Shown here piece after piece: positions 15,352-24,366 of a stretch of DNA of 64,000 bases. Under the pieces are notes generated by a model, which was given only the letters and a program-made list of their open reading frames with translations, was not told where the DNA came from and made no database searches. The stretch is from contig SZOX01000004.1 of NCBI GenBank assembly GCA_030263385.1, positions 248,001 to 312,000 on the forward strand, read 5' to 3'. Position 1 is the stretch's first letter. Each line of letters begins with the position of its first letter. Source of the stretch: Zeimonas sp003577305. Lineage in GTDB: Bacteria; Pseudomonadota; Gammaproteobacteria; Burkholderiales; Burkholderiaceae_E. The translations under genes were made by a program, and so were the position numbers.

Positions 15352-16485
15352 CTGCCACCTCGAGCACGACCGCTGCCGCGCGCTCGGCGCAGCCACGACG
15401 CAACGCTTCGTGCAGCGACGCGAACCGGGCGACGATGCCGCTGCGGTGCGCGTCGTCGTCGAGCTGGCGCAGCAGCGCCTCGCCCATTGCGGCGGGACGC
15501 ACCGCGCCCTGCACGAACTCCGGCACGACGAAGCTCCCCGATAGGATGTTGGGCAGGCCGATCCAGGGCAGGTAGCTCATGCGGCGCATGATCCGGTAGC
15601 TCAGCCAGCTCATCCGGTACGCGATCACCATCGGCCTGCGGAACAGCGCGGTCTCCAGTGTCGCGGTGCCGCTGGCCACCAGCACCGCATCCGCAGCAGC
15701 GAGCGCCTCGTGCGAGCGCCCGCAGACCAGGGTGAGCGCCAGCCGCTCGGGCAAGCCCGCCGCGGCCGCGATCGCACCGAGCCGCTCGAAGAGCCTCGCC
15801 GAGGCTGCAGGCATCACGAAGTGCAACTCCGCGCGCCGCTCGTGCAGCCAGGCCGCGGTGCGCAGGAACGGCAGCGCGAGATGCTCCACCTCGGCGCTGC
15901 GGCTTCCGGGCAGCAGAGCGACCACCGGCGCGTGCGCCGGCAGGCCGAGCGCACGCCGCGCCGCGCTCGCGTCGACCCGCGCAGGGATCGTGTCGGCCAG
16001 CGGGTGGCCGACGTAGGTGGCCGGGATGCCCGCCTCGCGATAGATCGCCTCCTCGAACGGAAACACCAGCAGCATGTGGTCGACGCTGCGGCGGATCCTG
16101 TCGATGCGCTCGCGCCTCCAGGCCCAGATGGACGGGCTGATGAAATGCGCGGTACGGATGCCCTGCGCGCGCAGCCGCGCTTCCAGGTCGAGGTTGAAAT
16201 CGGGGGCGTCGATGCCAGCCGCGCGGCGAGCGCGTTGCGCATGCGCCGCAGCCGCGGGTATTCACGCAACACCTCGAGGTAGCCGTTGACCGACAGCGCG
16301 TCGATCGTCCACCAGGCGTCGAAGCCGTGCCGCGTCATCGCCGGACCGCCGATGCCGGCCGACTCGAGCCAGCCCACGCGCGCAGCCAGCCCTTCGAGCA
16401 CCGAGGCGGCAAGGAGGTCGCCGGAGGCCTCGCCGGCCACCATGCCCAGCGTCAGCGATCCGGCGGCTTTCGTCTGCGCCGACAT
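15344..16485 (-). pseudogene. lpxB: Lipid-A-disaccharide synthase, frameshifted by an internal deletion
   Basis: LpxB joins UDP-diacylglucosamine and lipid X in lipid A synthesis. The N-terminal frame from the ATG at 16485 is normal (LGMVAGEASGDLLAA ... YPRLRRMRNALAARL). At about 16217 it changes frame: the next recognisable block GIDAPDFNLDLEARLRAQG is in another frame, which continues normally through MLLVFPFEEAIYREAG and RSHEALAAADAVLVASGTAT to the stop at 15344. About nine residues between ARL and GID are missing compared with E. coli LpxB, so roughly 28 nt (3N+1) were lost. Read literally, the product is 223 residues with an aberrant tail. The gene is normally essential, so a sequence or assembly error is a serious alternative. 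Confidence 0.85.
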
Positions 16486-17270
16486 CAGCGCACGATGCCG
16501 CGCGTGACGCCGTCGAGGAAATCGGCGAGCAGCGCCAGGTCGCCGTGCGCGTCTTCCTGCGCGATCCGGGCGCGCAACGCTTCGCGCGCCTGCTGCAGCG
16601 TCACGCCGCTCCTGTACAGCAGCCTGTAGGCGCTACGGATCGCGCTGATCCGCGCGGCGTCGAAGCCGCGCCGCCGCAGCCCCTCGGAGTTGATGCCGTG
16701 CGCCGCCGCGCTGCTGCCCGAGGCCATCACGTACGGCGGCACATCGTGCAGCACCACGGTGCCCACGCCGGTCATCGCATGCGCGCCGATCTTGCAGAAC
16801 TGGTGGACCTGCGTCGCGCCGCCGAGGATCACCCAGTCGCCGATCTCCACGTGACCGGCCAGGTTCGTGCTGTTGGCGATGATCACGTGATCGCCGAGCG
16901 CGCAGTCGTGGGCGATGTGCACGTAGGCCATGATCCACGCGTCGTTGCCGATGCGGGTGACGCCGCGATCCTGGGCGGTGCCGCGGTTGATCGTCACGCA
17001 CTCGCGGATCGTGTTGCCGTCGCCGATCTCGAGCGCGGTAGGTTCGCCGCCGTATTTCTTGTCCTGCGGGGCAGCGCCGACCGACGCGAACTGGAAGATG
17101 CGGTTGTCGCGGCCGATCGTCGTGCGCCCCTCGACGACCACGTGCGGGCCGATGCAGGTGCCGGCGCCGATGCGCACCCCGGCGCCGATCGTGGAATACG
17201 CGCCCACCTCGACGCTGCTGTCGAGTTCGGCGCCCCGATCGACGATCGCGGTCGGATGGATGCCGCGCAT
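16485..17270 (-). CDS. lpxA: UDP-N-acetylglucosamine acyltransferase
   Basis: The enzyme transfers a hydroxyacyl chain from ACP to UDP-GlcNAc, the first step of lipid A synthesis. At 261 residues it has the usual length. The N-terminal left-handed beta-helix is built from hexapeptides (IHPTAIVDRGAELDSSVEVG and onwards), with the catalytic His in the stretch YVHIAHDCALGDHVIIANS. Its last codon overlaps the lpxB ATG by 1 nt (TGATG). It lies 8 nt downstream of fabZ. Confidence 0.96.
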   Translation of the reverse strand: MRGIHPTAIVDRGAELDSSVEVGAYSTIGAGVRIGAGTCIGPHVVVEGRTTIGRDNRIFQFASVGAAPQDKKYGGEPTALEIGDGNTIRECVTINRGTAQDRGVTRIGNDAWIMAYVHIAHDCALGDHVIIANSTNLAGHVEIGDWVILGGATQVHQFCKIGAHAMTGVGTVVLHDVPPYVMASGSSAAAHGINSEGLRRRGFDAARISAIRSAYRLLYRSGVTLQQAREALRARIAQEDAHGDLALLADFLDGVTRGIVR

Positions 17271-17278
17271 CTGCTGGT

Positions 17279-17767
17279 TCAGGCCGCGCCCGGGCCGTTG
17301 CCGTTGCCGTTGCCGTTGGCCGGCCCGATCTCGCGCAGCGTGCACATCAGTTCGGCCTCGGCAGCGACCTGGCCGTCGACAGTGGCCTTGCCCGCGTATT
17401 TCCAGATCGAGCGCGAGATGCGCAGGATCTCGACTTCGAGCCGCAACTGGTCGCCGGGCACGACCGGTCGCTTGAAGCGCGCGCTGTCGATGCCGACGAA
17501 GTAGTAGACGGTGCTCGCGTCGGAAACGCGACCCATCGTCTGGAACGAGAGGATTCCCGCGGCCTGCGCCAGCGCCTCGACCTGCAGCACCCCCGGCATC
17601 ACCGGGAGGTAGGGAAAGTGCCCGGTGAAGAACGGCTCGTTGATCGAGACGTTCTTCACAGCGACGATGCGCTTGCCCTTGTCGAGCTCGAGCACCCGGT
17701 CGACCAGCAGCATCGGATAGCGATGCGGCAGATGTTCGAGAATCGCGCGGATGTCGAGCACGGTCAT
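17279..17767 (-). CDS. fabZ: 3-hydroxyacyl-ACP dehydratase FabZ
   Basis: The enzyme dehydrates 3-hydroxyacyl-ACP in fatty acid elongation and competes with LpxA and LpxD for hydroxyacyl-ACP. At 162 residues it has the hot-dog fold signature FFTGHFPYLPVMPGVLQVEA with catalytic His and Glu. The ATG overlaps the lpxD stop (ATGA). The C-terminus is extended by an unusual Gly-Asn repeat (GNGNGNG) encoded by a hexanucleotide repeat at 17295-17318. Confidence 0.96.
   Translation of the reverse strand: MTVLDIRAILEHLPHRYPMLLVDRVLELDKGKRIVAVKNVSINEPFFTGHFPYLPVMPGVLQVEALAQAAGILSFQTMGRVSDASTVYYFVGIDSARFKRPVVPGDQLRLEVEILRISRSIWKYAGKATVDGQVAAEAELMCTLREIGPANGNGNGNGPGAA
17295..17318. repeat. Hexanucleotide tandem repeat (CCGTTG)4 inside the 3' end of fabZ
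   Basis: Four perfect copies of CCGTTG on the plus strand encode alternating Gly-Asn on the minus strand. Copy-number change would keep the reading frame and only alter the FabZ tail length. Confidence 0.85.
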
Positions 17768-18816
17768 TGTTCGTCCCTGTCGGTTCGTTCGAGCCGGCGC
17801 AGGCGCTCCCGCCACTGCGGAAGGCGCCTGAGCAGCGCCGCCGACTTCTCCCAGTCGACATTGTCCATCAGCGGGAATACGCCCGAATAGAAGCCCGGCT
17901 TGCGGATCGAGCGGGCGACCAGGCTCATCGCCGAGATCGTCACATCGTCGCAGATCTCGAGATGCCCGAGGATTCCGGCCCCGCCGCCGATGCGGCAGCG
18001 CCGCCCGATCACCGCGCTGCCGGCGATGCCGACGCAACCCGCGATCGCGGTGTGCTCGCCCACGCGCACGTTGTGTGCGATCTGGATCAGGTTGTCGAGC
18101 TTGCAGCCGTCGCCGATCACCGTGTCTTCGAGTGCACCCCGGTCGATCGTGCAATTGGCCCCGATCTCGACCGAGTTGCCGATCACCACTGCGCCGAGCT
18201 GGGGGATCTTCTCCCAGCCCTGCGGTGTGCCGGCGAAGCCGAAGCCGTCGGCGCCGACCACGGTGCCGGCGAAGACGGTGCAGTCGTTGCCGATCGTGCA
18301 ATCGTGCTCGATCGTGACCCGCGGATGCAGCCGGCAGCCCGTGCCGATCACGCTGCCCCGACCTACCGAGACACCGGCTTCGAGCACGGTGCCGTCGCCG
18401 ATCCGCGCGCCATCTGCGACCACGACGAACGGTCCGATCGAAACCTCGCTGCCCAGGCTCGCGCCGGGCGCGACGATCGCGGCGGGGTGCACGCCGCGCG
18501 CGATCGGGTGCGCCAGCAGCGCGGCCATCTCGCGGGCAATCTGCCCGAACGCGCGGTGCGCGTCCTCGACTTCGATCAGCGCGCTGCCTGCCGCGACTTC
18601 GCCGGCCAGGGCCGCCGGCGCCAGCACCGCGCCGGCGCCCGTCTGCCGGGCCTGCGCGGCGTGGCGCGCCGAAGCGAGAAAACTGAGGTCGTCGGCGCCT
18701 GCCGCGCCCAGGCTCGCCAGCGCATGGACGCGCCTTTCGGGATCGCCTCGACGCAGCCTCGCCCCGAGCCGGCGCGCCACTTCGGCGATCGTCAGTCCCT
18801 GCGGGAGGCGGCGCAT
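17764..18816 (-). CDS. lpxD: UDP-3-O-acylglucosamine N-acyltransferase
   Basis: The enzyme adds the second hydroxyacyl chain in lipid A synthesis. At 350 residues it has an N-terminal uridine-binding domain (about 1-100), a hexapeptide beta-helix (about 105-310) with the catalytic His in LIQIAHNVRVGEHT, and a C-terminal helix for ACP. Key blocks are FGFAGTPQGWEKIPQLG and KPGFYSGVFPL. It is followed by fabZ with a 4-nt overlap. Confidence 0.96.
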   Translation of the reverse strand: MRRLPQGLTIAEVARRLGARLRRGDPERRVHALASLGAAGADDLSFLASARHAAQARQTGAGAVLAPAALAGEVAAGSALIEVEDAHRAFGQIAREMAALLAHPIARGVHPAAIVAPGASLGSEVSIGPFVVVADGARIGDGTVLEAGVSVGRGSVIGTGCRLHPRVTIEHDCTIGNDCTVFAGTVVGADGFGFAGTPQGWEKIPQLGAVVIGNSVEIGANCTIDRGALEDTVIGDGCKLDNLIQIAHNVRVGEHTAIAGCVGIAGSAVIGRRCRIGGGAGILGHLEICDDVTISAMSLVARSIRKPGFYSGVFPLMDNVDWEKSAALLRRLPQWRERLRRLERTDRDEQ

Positions 18817-18867
18817 CGCGGGCGCCCGTTCAGGGTGTCGCCGCCGCCGGCCGCAGGCGCGTCGGCA

Positions 18868-19374
18868 CTACTGCTTGCCGTTGCCGAGCGCGCGCAGCAC
18901 CTTGTCGGTGATGTCGATGCGCGGGCTCGCGAACACCGCTTCCTGCAGGATCAGGTCGTACTTCTCCTGCTCGGCGATCTGCTTGATCACGCGGTTGGCC
19001 TTGTCGATGACCTGTGAGAGCTCCTCGTTGCGCCGCTGGTTCAGGTCTTCGCGGAACTCGCGCTGCTTGCGCTGGTATTCCTTCTCGACTTCGGCAATCT
19101 CGCGCTGGCGCCGCTGGCGCTCGGAGTCGGTGGTGATCGCCGCATCGCGGTCGAGCTTCTCGCCGAGCGACTTCAGGCGCGCAGCCAACTCCTGCAACTC
19201 CTTGTCGCGCCGGCTGAACTCCTGCTCGAGCTTCTGCTGCGCAGCTTTTGCCGGCGCGGCATCGCGCAGGATGCGCTCGGTGTTCACGAACCCGATCTTG
19301 CCCGCTTCCTGGGCGCTCGCCAGCGCACAGGCGGTCACGAGCCAGCACGCCGCGAAAGTCCTGACAAGCTTCAT
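18868..19374 (-). CDS. skp: Periplasmic chaperone Skp/OmpH
   Basis: Skp carries unfolded outer-membrane proteins through the periplasm. I chose the ATG at 19374 (168 residues) because it gives a signal peptide (MKLVRTFAACWLVTACALASAQ) and has AGGA upstream. The mature protein begins KIGFVNTERILRDAAPAK, typical of the family, followed by a long Lys/Glu/Arg-rich coiled coil (about 45-130) forming the tentacle. It sits between bamA and lpxD, the canonical position. Confidence 0.93.
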   Translation of the reverse strand: MKLVRTFAACWLVTACALASAQEAGKIGFVNTERILRDAAPAKAAQQKLEQEFSRRDKELQELAARLKSLGEKLDRDAAITTDSERQRRQREIAEVEKEYQRKQREFREDLNQRRNEELSQVIDKANRVIKQIAEQEKYDLILQEAVFASPRIDITDKVLRALGNGKQ

Positions 19375-19449
19375 CCAGCCCTTCCTGGTGATCGCATCGA
19401 TTCGAGGCGTGGATTGTCGCACAGTTGCAACGACGGGCAAGATGGGAAA

Positions 19450-21801
19450 TCAGAACCCGGTGCCGATCTGGAACTGGAAGCGCTGCGTGCGGTCGCCGGC
19501 CTGCTTGCGGATCGGGTAGCCGACGCTCAGTTTCAGCGGGCCGATCGGAGACAACCAGGTGAGGCCGATGCCGGCCGAGTAGCGCAGGTCGCCCGCACTG
19601 AACGATTGGCCCTCGGCCAGCACGGTGCCGGCGTCGACGAATACGAACGAGCGGATCGTGCGGTCACGACCGGTGCCCGGCAGCGGGAACAGGAGTTCGG
19701 CGTTGCCGACGATGCGGGTCACGCCGCCCAGCGGCACTTCCTGCGTGCCGCCGCCGACGAGCGTCTCGACCTCGCGCGGGCCGATCGAGCTCGGATAGTA
19801 GCCGCGCACCGAACCGATGCCGCCGACATAGAAGTTCTTGAACAGCGGATAGGCCATGCCACCGAAGCCGCGCCCGAAGCCGAGGTCTCCGTTGAGCGCG
19901 AGCGTGAAGTCGCGCGTCATCGGGTAGTACCACTGGTGCGTGTAGGTGGCGCGCCAGTATCTCAGCTCGGCTGCCGGCAGCGTGACCTCCAGGCCGGCGT
20001 TCTGCAGCCGCCCGCGTGTGGGATTGATCGCGCTGTCGCGGCTGTCGCGGTTCCAGCCCAGCACCGCGAGCAGCGCAGTGCTCGAGGTGCCGAATTCATC
20101 GACGAACTCGGTGTAGCGTCGCGGCGCCAGCGCGCCGAGCTTCACGTCGTTGCGTTCGTAGGTCATGCCGAAGCTGACCCGGTCGTATTCGGTGTAAGGC
20201 ACGCCGAAGCGCAGGCCCAGGCCGGTGGAGCGCGTGCGGTAGTCGCCGAGGCGCAACTCGTCCGCGTTGAAGCCGCGCATGTACAGGTCGAAGCTGCGAC
20301 TCACGCCGTCGGGGGTGAAATAAGGATCGGTCTGCGAGATCACGACCGAGCGCGACAGCCGGCTGGTGTTCACCTGCAGCGCCACCGACTTGCCGGTGCC
20401 GAGGAAATTCGGCTGCACGATCGAGCCCGACAGGATCAGTTTCTCGGTGCTCGAAACCCCGATCCCGAGCGAGATGTTGCCGGTGGGACGCTCGGTGAGG
20501 ATCACGTTCAGGTCGACCTGGTCGGGCGCGTCGGCCACCGGCCGGTTCTCGATCCGCACGTCGGTGAAATAGCCCAGCCGCTCGAGCCGCTCGCGCGACA
20601 GGCGGATCTTGTCGGCGTCGTACCAGGCGTCTTCGTACTGCCGGAACTCGCGGCGGATCACTTCGTCGCGGGTGCGCACGTTGCCGGCGATGTCGATGCG
20701 CCGCACGTAGACCCGCCGGCCCGGGTCGACCAGGATGTCGAAGGAAACCTCGCGCCTGCTCCGATCGATCTGCGGCACCGCATTGACGTTGGCGAACGCG
20801 TAGCCGAGCGTGCCGAGCTTGTCCGAGATGCGCTTGGTGGACTCGGTGAGCTTGCTGCCCGAGAACACGTCGCCGGGTTTCAGCTGCACCAGCGGCTCGA
20901 ACTCCGCCTGCCGCCCGAGGAGTTCGCCGCCGAAGCGGACTTCCGAGACGCGGAACTGTTCGCCCTCGTTGACCCCGATGGTGATCTCCACGCCCTGCTT
21001 GTCGGGCGAAATCGACACCTGGGTCGACTCGACGTTGAACTCGAGGTAGCCCCGGTCGAGGTAGAACGAACGCAGCGTCTCGAGGTCGCCGGCGAGCTTC
21101 TCGCGGGCGTACTGGTCGGCCTTCGAGTACCAGGTGAACCAGGTGGGCGTGGACAGGTTCATCTCGCCGAGCAGGCGTTTCGTGTCGAACGCCTTGTTGC
21201 CGACGAAGCGGATCGCGGTGATCCTCGCGGTCTCGCCCTCCTCGATCGCGATCGCGATGCCGACCCGATTGCGCTCGAGCGGCGTGACGGTGGAGGTGAC
21301 GCGCACCGCGTAGCGGCCGCGCGCGAGATACTGGCGCTTGAGTTCCTGCTCGGCGCGCTCCAGGATCGCGCGGTCGAAGATGCGCGATTCGCCAAGCCCC
21401 TGCTCGCGCAGCACTTTCTTCAGCGTGTCCTTGTCGAACTCCTTCGCGCCGCTGACGTCGACCGAAGCGATCGCGGGACGCTCCTCGATCTGGACCACCA
21501 GCACGTCGCCCTCGGCCTCGAGGCGCACGTCGCGGTAGAAACCGGTGGCGAACAGCGCCTTGACCGCCTCGCTCGCCTTCTCGTCGGTGATCCGGTCGCC
21601 GACGCGCACCGGCAGGTAGCTGAACACGGTGCCGGGTTCGGTGCGCTGCACCCCTTCGACGCGAATGTCGCGGATCACGAACGGCTCGAAGGCGAGAGCC
21701 GGGCCGCAGGCAGCACCGCACGCAAGCGCCGTGATGAATGCGGCCGACGCAAGGCGCGCCGATGCCGGCTTGCGCCCCGGTCGGCGTCGGTCGAATGCCA
21801 T
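19450..21801 (-). CDS. bamA: Outer-membrane protein assembly factor BamA
   Basis: BamA is the core of the BAM complex that inserts beta-barrels into the outer membrane. At 783 residues it has the usual size. A signal peptide ends near residue 37 (ACGPALAF). Five POTRA domains follow (first block PFVIRDIRVEGVQRTEPGT), then a 16-stranded barrel with the conserved loop-6 motif as SVRGY, and a C-terminus ending in an aromatic residue (QIGTGF). It lies 3 nt after rseP. Confidence 0.97.
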   Translation of the reverse strand: MAFDRRRPGRKPASARLASAAFITALACGAACGPALAFEPFVIRDIRVEGVQRTEPGTVFSYLPVRVGDRITDEKASEAVKALFATGFYRDVRLEAEGDVLVVQIEERPAIASVDVSGAKEFDKDTLKKVLREQGLGESRIFDRAILERAEQELKRQYLARGRYAVRVTSTVTPLERNRVGIAIAIEEGETARITAIRFVGNKAFDTKRLLGEMNLSTPTWFTWYSKADQYAREKLAGDLETLRSFYLDRGYLEFNVESTQVSISPDKQGVEITIGVNEGEQFRVSEVRFGGELLGRQAEFEPLVQLKPGDVFSGSKLTESTKRISDKLGTLGYAFANVNAVPQIDRSRREVSFDILVDPGRRVYVRRIDIAGNVRTRDEVIRREFRQYEDAWYDADKIRLSRERLERLGYFTDVRIENRPVADAPDQVDLNVILTERPTGNISLGIGVSSTEKLILSGSIVQPNFLGTGKSVALQVNTSRLSRSVVISQTDPYFTPDGVSRSFDLYMRGFNADELRLGDYRTRSTGLGLRFGVPYTEYDRVSFGMTYERNDVKLGALAPRRYTEFVDEFGTSSTALLAVLGWNRDSRDSAINPTRGRLQNAGLEVTLPAAELRYWRATYTHQWYYPMTRDFTLALNGDLGFGRGFGGMAYPLFKNFYVGGIGSVRGYYPSSIGPREVETLVGGGTQEVPLGGVTRIVGNAELLFPLPGTGRDRTIRSFVFVDAGTVLAEGQSFSAGDLRYSAGIGLTWLSPIGPLKLSVGYPIRKQAGDRTQRFQFQIGTGF

Positions 21802-21804
21802 GCG

Positions 21805-23166
21805 TCAGGAACCGATCAGGCGGGTGATGTCGTTGAACAGGGCCAGCGCCATCATCATCATGATGATCGCCAGGCCGGCCTTTTGCGTGACCACCACGAA
21901 GCGCTCCGGCAGTGGCCTGCCGCGCGCCGCTTCGAGCGCGTAATATACCAAATGCCCTCCGTCGAGCACGGGGATCGGCAGCAGGTTGAGCACGCCCAGG
22001 CTGATGCTGATCAGCGCGAGAAAACTCGCGTAGGCAAGCCATCCCACGCGCACCGATTGCCCTGCAAGATCGGCGATCGTCACCGGCCCGCTCAGGTTGC
22101 GCAGCGACAACTCGCCCATCAGCATCTTGCCGAGCATGCGCAGCGAGAACAGCGACATGTCCCAGGTCTGGCGCGCGCCCTGCCCCAGCGATTCGAGCGC
22201 ACCGTAGCGCACGGTCTGCATCAGCAGGCGGTCCTGCAGGCCCGCGCCGATGCGCCCGATCGGCGCGGCGCCCTCGCCGCCAGGCGCGGCGACCGCGTCG
22301 GGGGTGACCGCGATCGTGAGCTGGTCGCGCCCGCGCTGCACGGTGAACGACAGCGGCCTGCCGGCGCTGGCCTTGACCCGCTCGATCACGTCGGCCGCCC
22401 GGCGCACCGCGGCGCCGCCCACCGACAGCAACTCGTCGCCCGCGAGCAGCCCGTCGCGTTCGGCCGCCCCGCCGCCGATGAGGTTGCCGATCACCACCTT
22501 GCCAGGCGCGAGCCGCAGCCCGAGCGTGGCGAGGAAGTCGCGCTCGGCCTCGTCGGGCGGCAGCCCGCGCGTGTCGATCTGTGCCTGGATCGCGCCGCCC
22601 TCCCGCTGCACGAGCAGCACGCCGTCGCGCCGGTCGATCACGGGCTCGAGCAGCCTGAGCCGGACCTCGTTCCAGGAACGCACCGCATCGCCGTCGACCG
22701 CAACGATGCGGTCGCCCTCGCGCAGTTGCGCGGCGGCAGCCGCGGTGCCGGCCGCCGGCTGGTCGATCACCGGGGCCGGCTCTTCGGTGCCGATCCAGCC
22801 CATCGCGGCGTACAGCACGATCGCGAGCAGGAAATTGGCGAGCGGCCCGGCGACGACGATCGCCGAGCGCTGCGCAAGCGTCTTGCGGGTGAACGCCCGC
22901 GGCAATTCATGCGGGGCGATGGGTCCGGAAGCCGCGTCGCGCTCGTCGAGCATGCGAACGAATCCGCCCAGCGGCACGGCCGCGATCGTCCATTCGGTGC
23001 GATCGGGACCGACGCGCCAGGTCAGAAGCGGCTTGCCGAAGCCGATCGAAAAGCGCAACACCCTGACGTCGCACCAGCGCGCGACGAGATAGTGGCCGAG
23101 CTCGTGCACGAAGATGAGCAGCGTGAGCGCCGCGAGAAACGCGACCAGCGTCTGCAGTCCGCTCAT
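21805..23166 (-). CDS. rseP: RIP zinc metalloprotease RseP
   Basis: RseP is an inner-membrane site-2 protease that cleaves anti-sigma-E RseA and signal-peptide remnants. At 453 residues it has the zinc motif HELGH in the first membrane segment, a GGFVRMLDE beta-loop, PDZ regions (one around GAAERDGLLAGDELLSVGG) and the third zinc ligand in LLPIPVLDGGHLVYY. The ATG overlaps the dxr stop. Placement before bamA is conserved. Confidence 0.96.
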   Translation of the reverse strand: MSGLQTLVAFLAALTLLIFVHELGHYLVARWCDVRVLRFSIGFGKPLLTWRVGPDRTEWTIAAVPLGGFVRMLDERDAASGPIAPHELPRAFTRKTLAQRSAIVVAGPLANFLLAIVLYAAMGWIGTEEPAPVIDQPAAGTAAAAAQLREGDRIVAVDGDAVRSWNEVRLRLLEPVIDRRDGVLLVQREGGAIQAQIDTRGLPPDEAERDFLATLGLRLAPGKVVIGNLIGGGAAERDGLLAGDELLSVGGAAVRRAADVIERVKASAGRPLSFTVQRGRDQLTIAVTPDAVAAPGGEGAAPIGRIGAGLQDRLLMQTVRYGALESLGQGARQTWDMSLFSLRMLGKMLMGELSLRNLSGPVTIADLAGQSVRVGWLAYASFLALISISLGVLNLLPIPVLDGGHLVYYALEAARGRPLPERFVVVTQKAGLAIIMMMMALALFNDITRLIGS

Positions 23167-24359
23167 GCCGCGCACCTCGCCAGCTGGCCGCGCGCGAACG
23201 AGCGCGCCTCCCGATCGATTTCGAGCACCTCGTCGAGGTCGGAGCCTGCCGCGCGCGAGCCCGACGCAGCCAGCGCCGCCTCGGCGACCCCGGCAATGCC
23301 GGGAAAGCCGATCTCGCCGGCAAGGAAGGCCGCAACCGCGATCTCGTTGGCCGCGTTGAGCACGCATGGCGCGGCCCCGCCCGCGCGCAGCGCCTCGCGC
23401 GCCAGCCTCAGGCACGGAAAGCGCTGCGGGTCGGGTGCCTCGAAATCGAGACTGCCCACCATCGCCAGGCTGAGCGGCGCGACGCCGCTGTCGATGCGCT
23501 CCGGATGCGCGAGCGCGTGCGCGATCGGCGTGCGCATGTCGGGATTGCCGAGTTGCGCGAGCATCGAGCCGTCTTCGTATTCGACCATCGAGTGGACGAT
23601 GCTCTGCGGGTGTACCAGCACGTCGAGCCGCGACTCCGGCAGGCCGAACAGGTACGAGGCTTCGATCAGCTCGAGCCCCTTGTTCATCATCGTCGCCGAG
23701 TCGACCGAGATCTTGCGACCCATCGACCAGTTCGGGTGGGCGCAGGCCTGTGCCGGGGTGGCCCGCGACATCTCGGCGGCGCTCGCGCGACGGAACGGCC
23801 CGCCCGAGGCGGTGAGCACGATGCGCCGCACACCGGGCGCCGCAGCGCCGGTGCGCTGGCCCGGGGGCAGGCACTGGAAGATCGCGTTGTGCTCGCTGTC
23901 GATCGGCAGCACGGTGGCGCCGCCCTCGCGGCAGGCGCGCAGGAACACTTCGCCCGCCATCACCAGCGACTCCTTGTTGGCGAGCAGGATCCGCTTGCCG
24001 GCGCGCGCCGCCGCGATCGCGGCAGTCAGGCCGGCCGCCCCGACGATCGCGGCCATCACCGTGTCGACCTGCGGATGCGCAGCAACCTCGGCCAGGGCGG
24101 CTTCGCCGCAGAGCGCTTCGGTCGGGCAGCCGGCGGCGGCCAGTTGCGCGCGGGCAGCCGCGGCGGCGGCGGCGTCGCCGAGCACCGCGAAGACCGGCCG
24201 GTAACGCAGGCACAATGCGACCAGCGCGTCGACCTGGCGGTGCGCCGACAGCGCGAACACGCGGTAGCGCCCCGGATGCCGCGCGACGACGTCGAGCGTG
24301 CTCAGGCCGATCGAGCCGGTGGCCCCGAGGATCGTGAGCGTGCGTGTGGCGGAATGCAT
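23163..24359 (-). CDS. dxr: 1-deoxy-D-xylulose 5-phosphate reductoisomerase
   Basis: The enzyme makes MEP from DXP with NADPH, the committed step of the non-mevalonate isoprenoid pathway. At 398 residues it has the nucleotide-binding GATGSIG (about 12-18), the metal/substrate block LPIDSEHNAIFQ, the flexible loop HPNWSMGRKISVDSATMMN, and VLNAANEIAV. It lies between cdsA and rseP, upstream of uppS substrate demand. Confidence 0.97.
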   Translation of the reverse strand: MHSATRTLTILGATGSIGLSTLDVVARHPGRYRVFALSAHRQVDALVALCLRYRPVFAVLGDAAAAAAARAQLAAAGCPTEALCGEAALAEVAAHPQVDTVMAAIVGAAGLTAAIAAARAGKRILLANKESLVMAGEVFLRACREGGATVLPIDSEHNAIFQCLPPGQRTGAAAPGVRRIVLTASGGPFRRASAAEMSRATPAQACAHPNWSMGRKISVDSATMMNKGLELIEASYLFGLPESRLDVLVHPQSIVHSMVEYEDGSMLAQLGNPDMRTPIAHALAHPERIDSGVAPLSLAMVGSLDFEAPDPQRFPCLRLAREALRAGGAAPCVLNAANEIAVAAFLAGEIGFPGIAGVAEAALAASGSRAAGSDLDEVLEIDREARSFARGQLARCAA

Positions 24360-24366
24360 CCCGGGA

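Noticed and set aside
17295..17318. CRISPR-like short repeats
   Set aside because: The unit is 6 bp with no spacers and lies inside fabZ.
19414..24204. A 1596-codon open frame on the plus strand opposite bamA, rseP and dxr
   Set aside because: It is antisense to three well-recognised genes, has low-complexity Arg/Ala/His-rich translation and no family motif. Long antisense frames are expected at this GC content.
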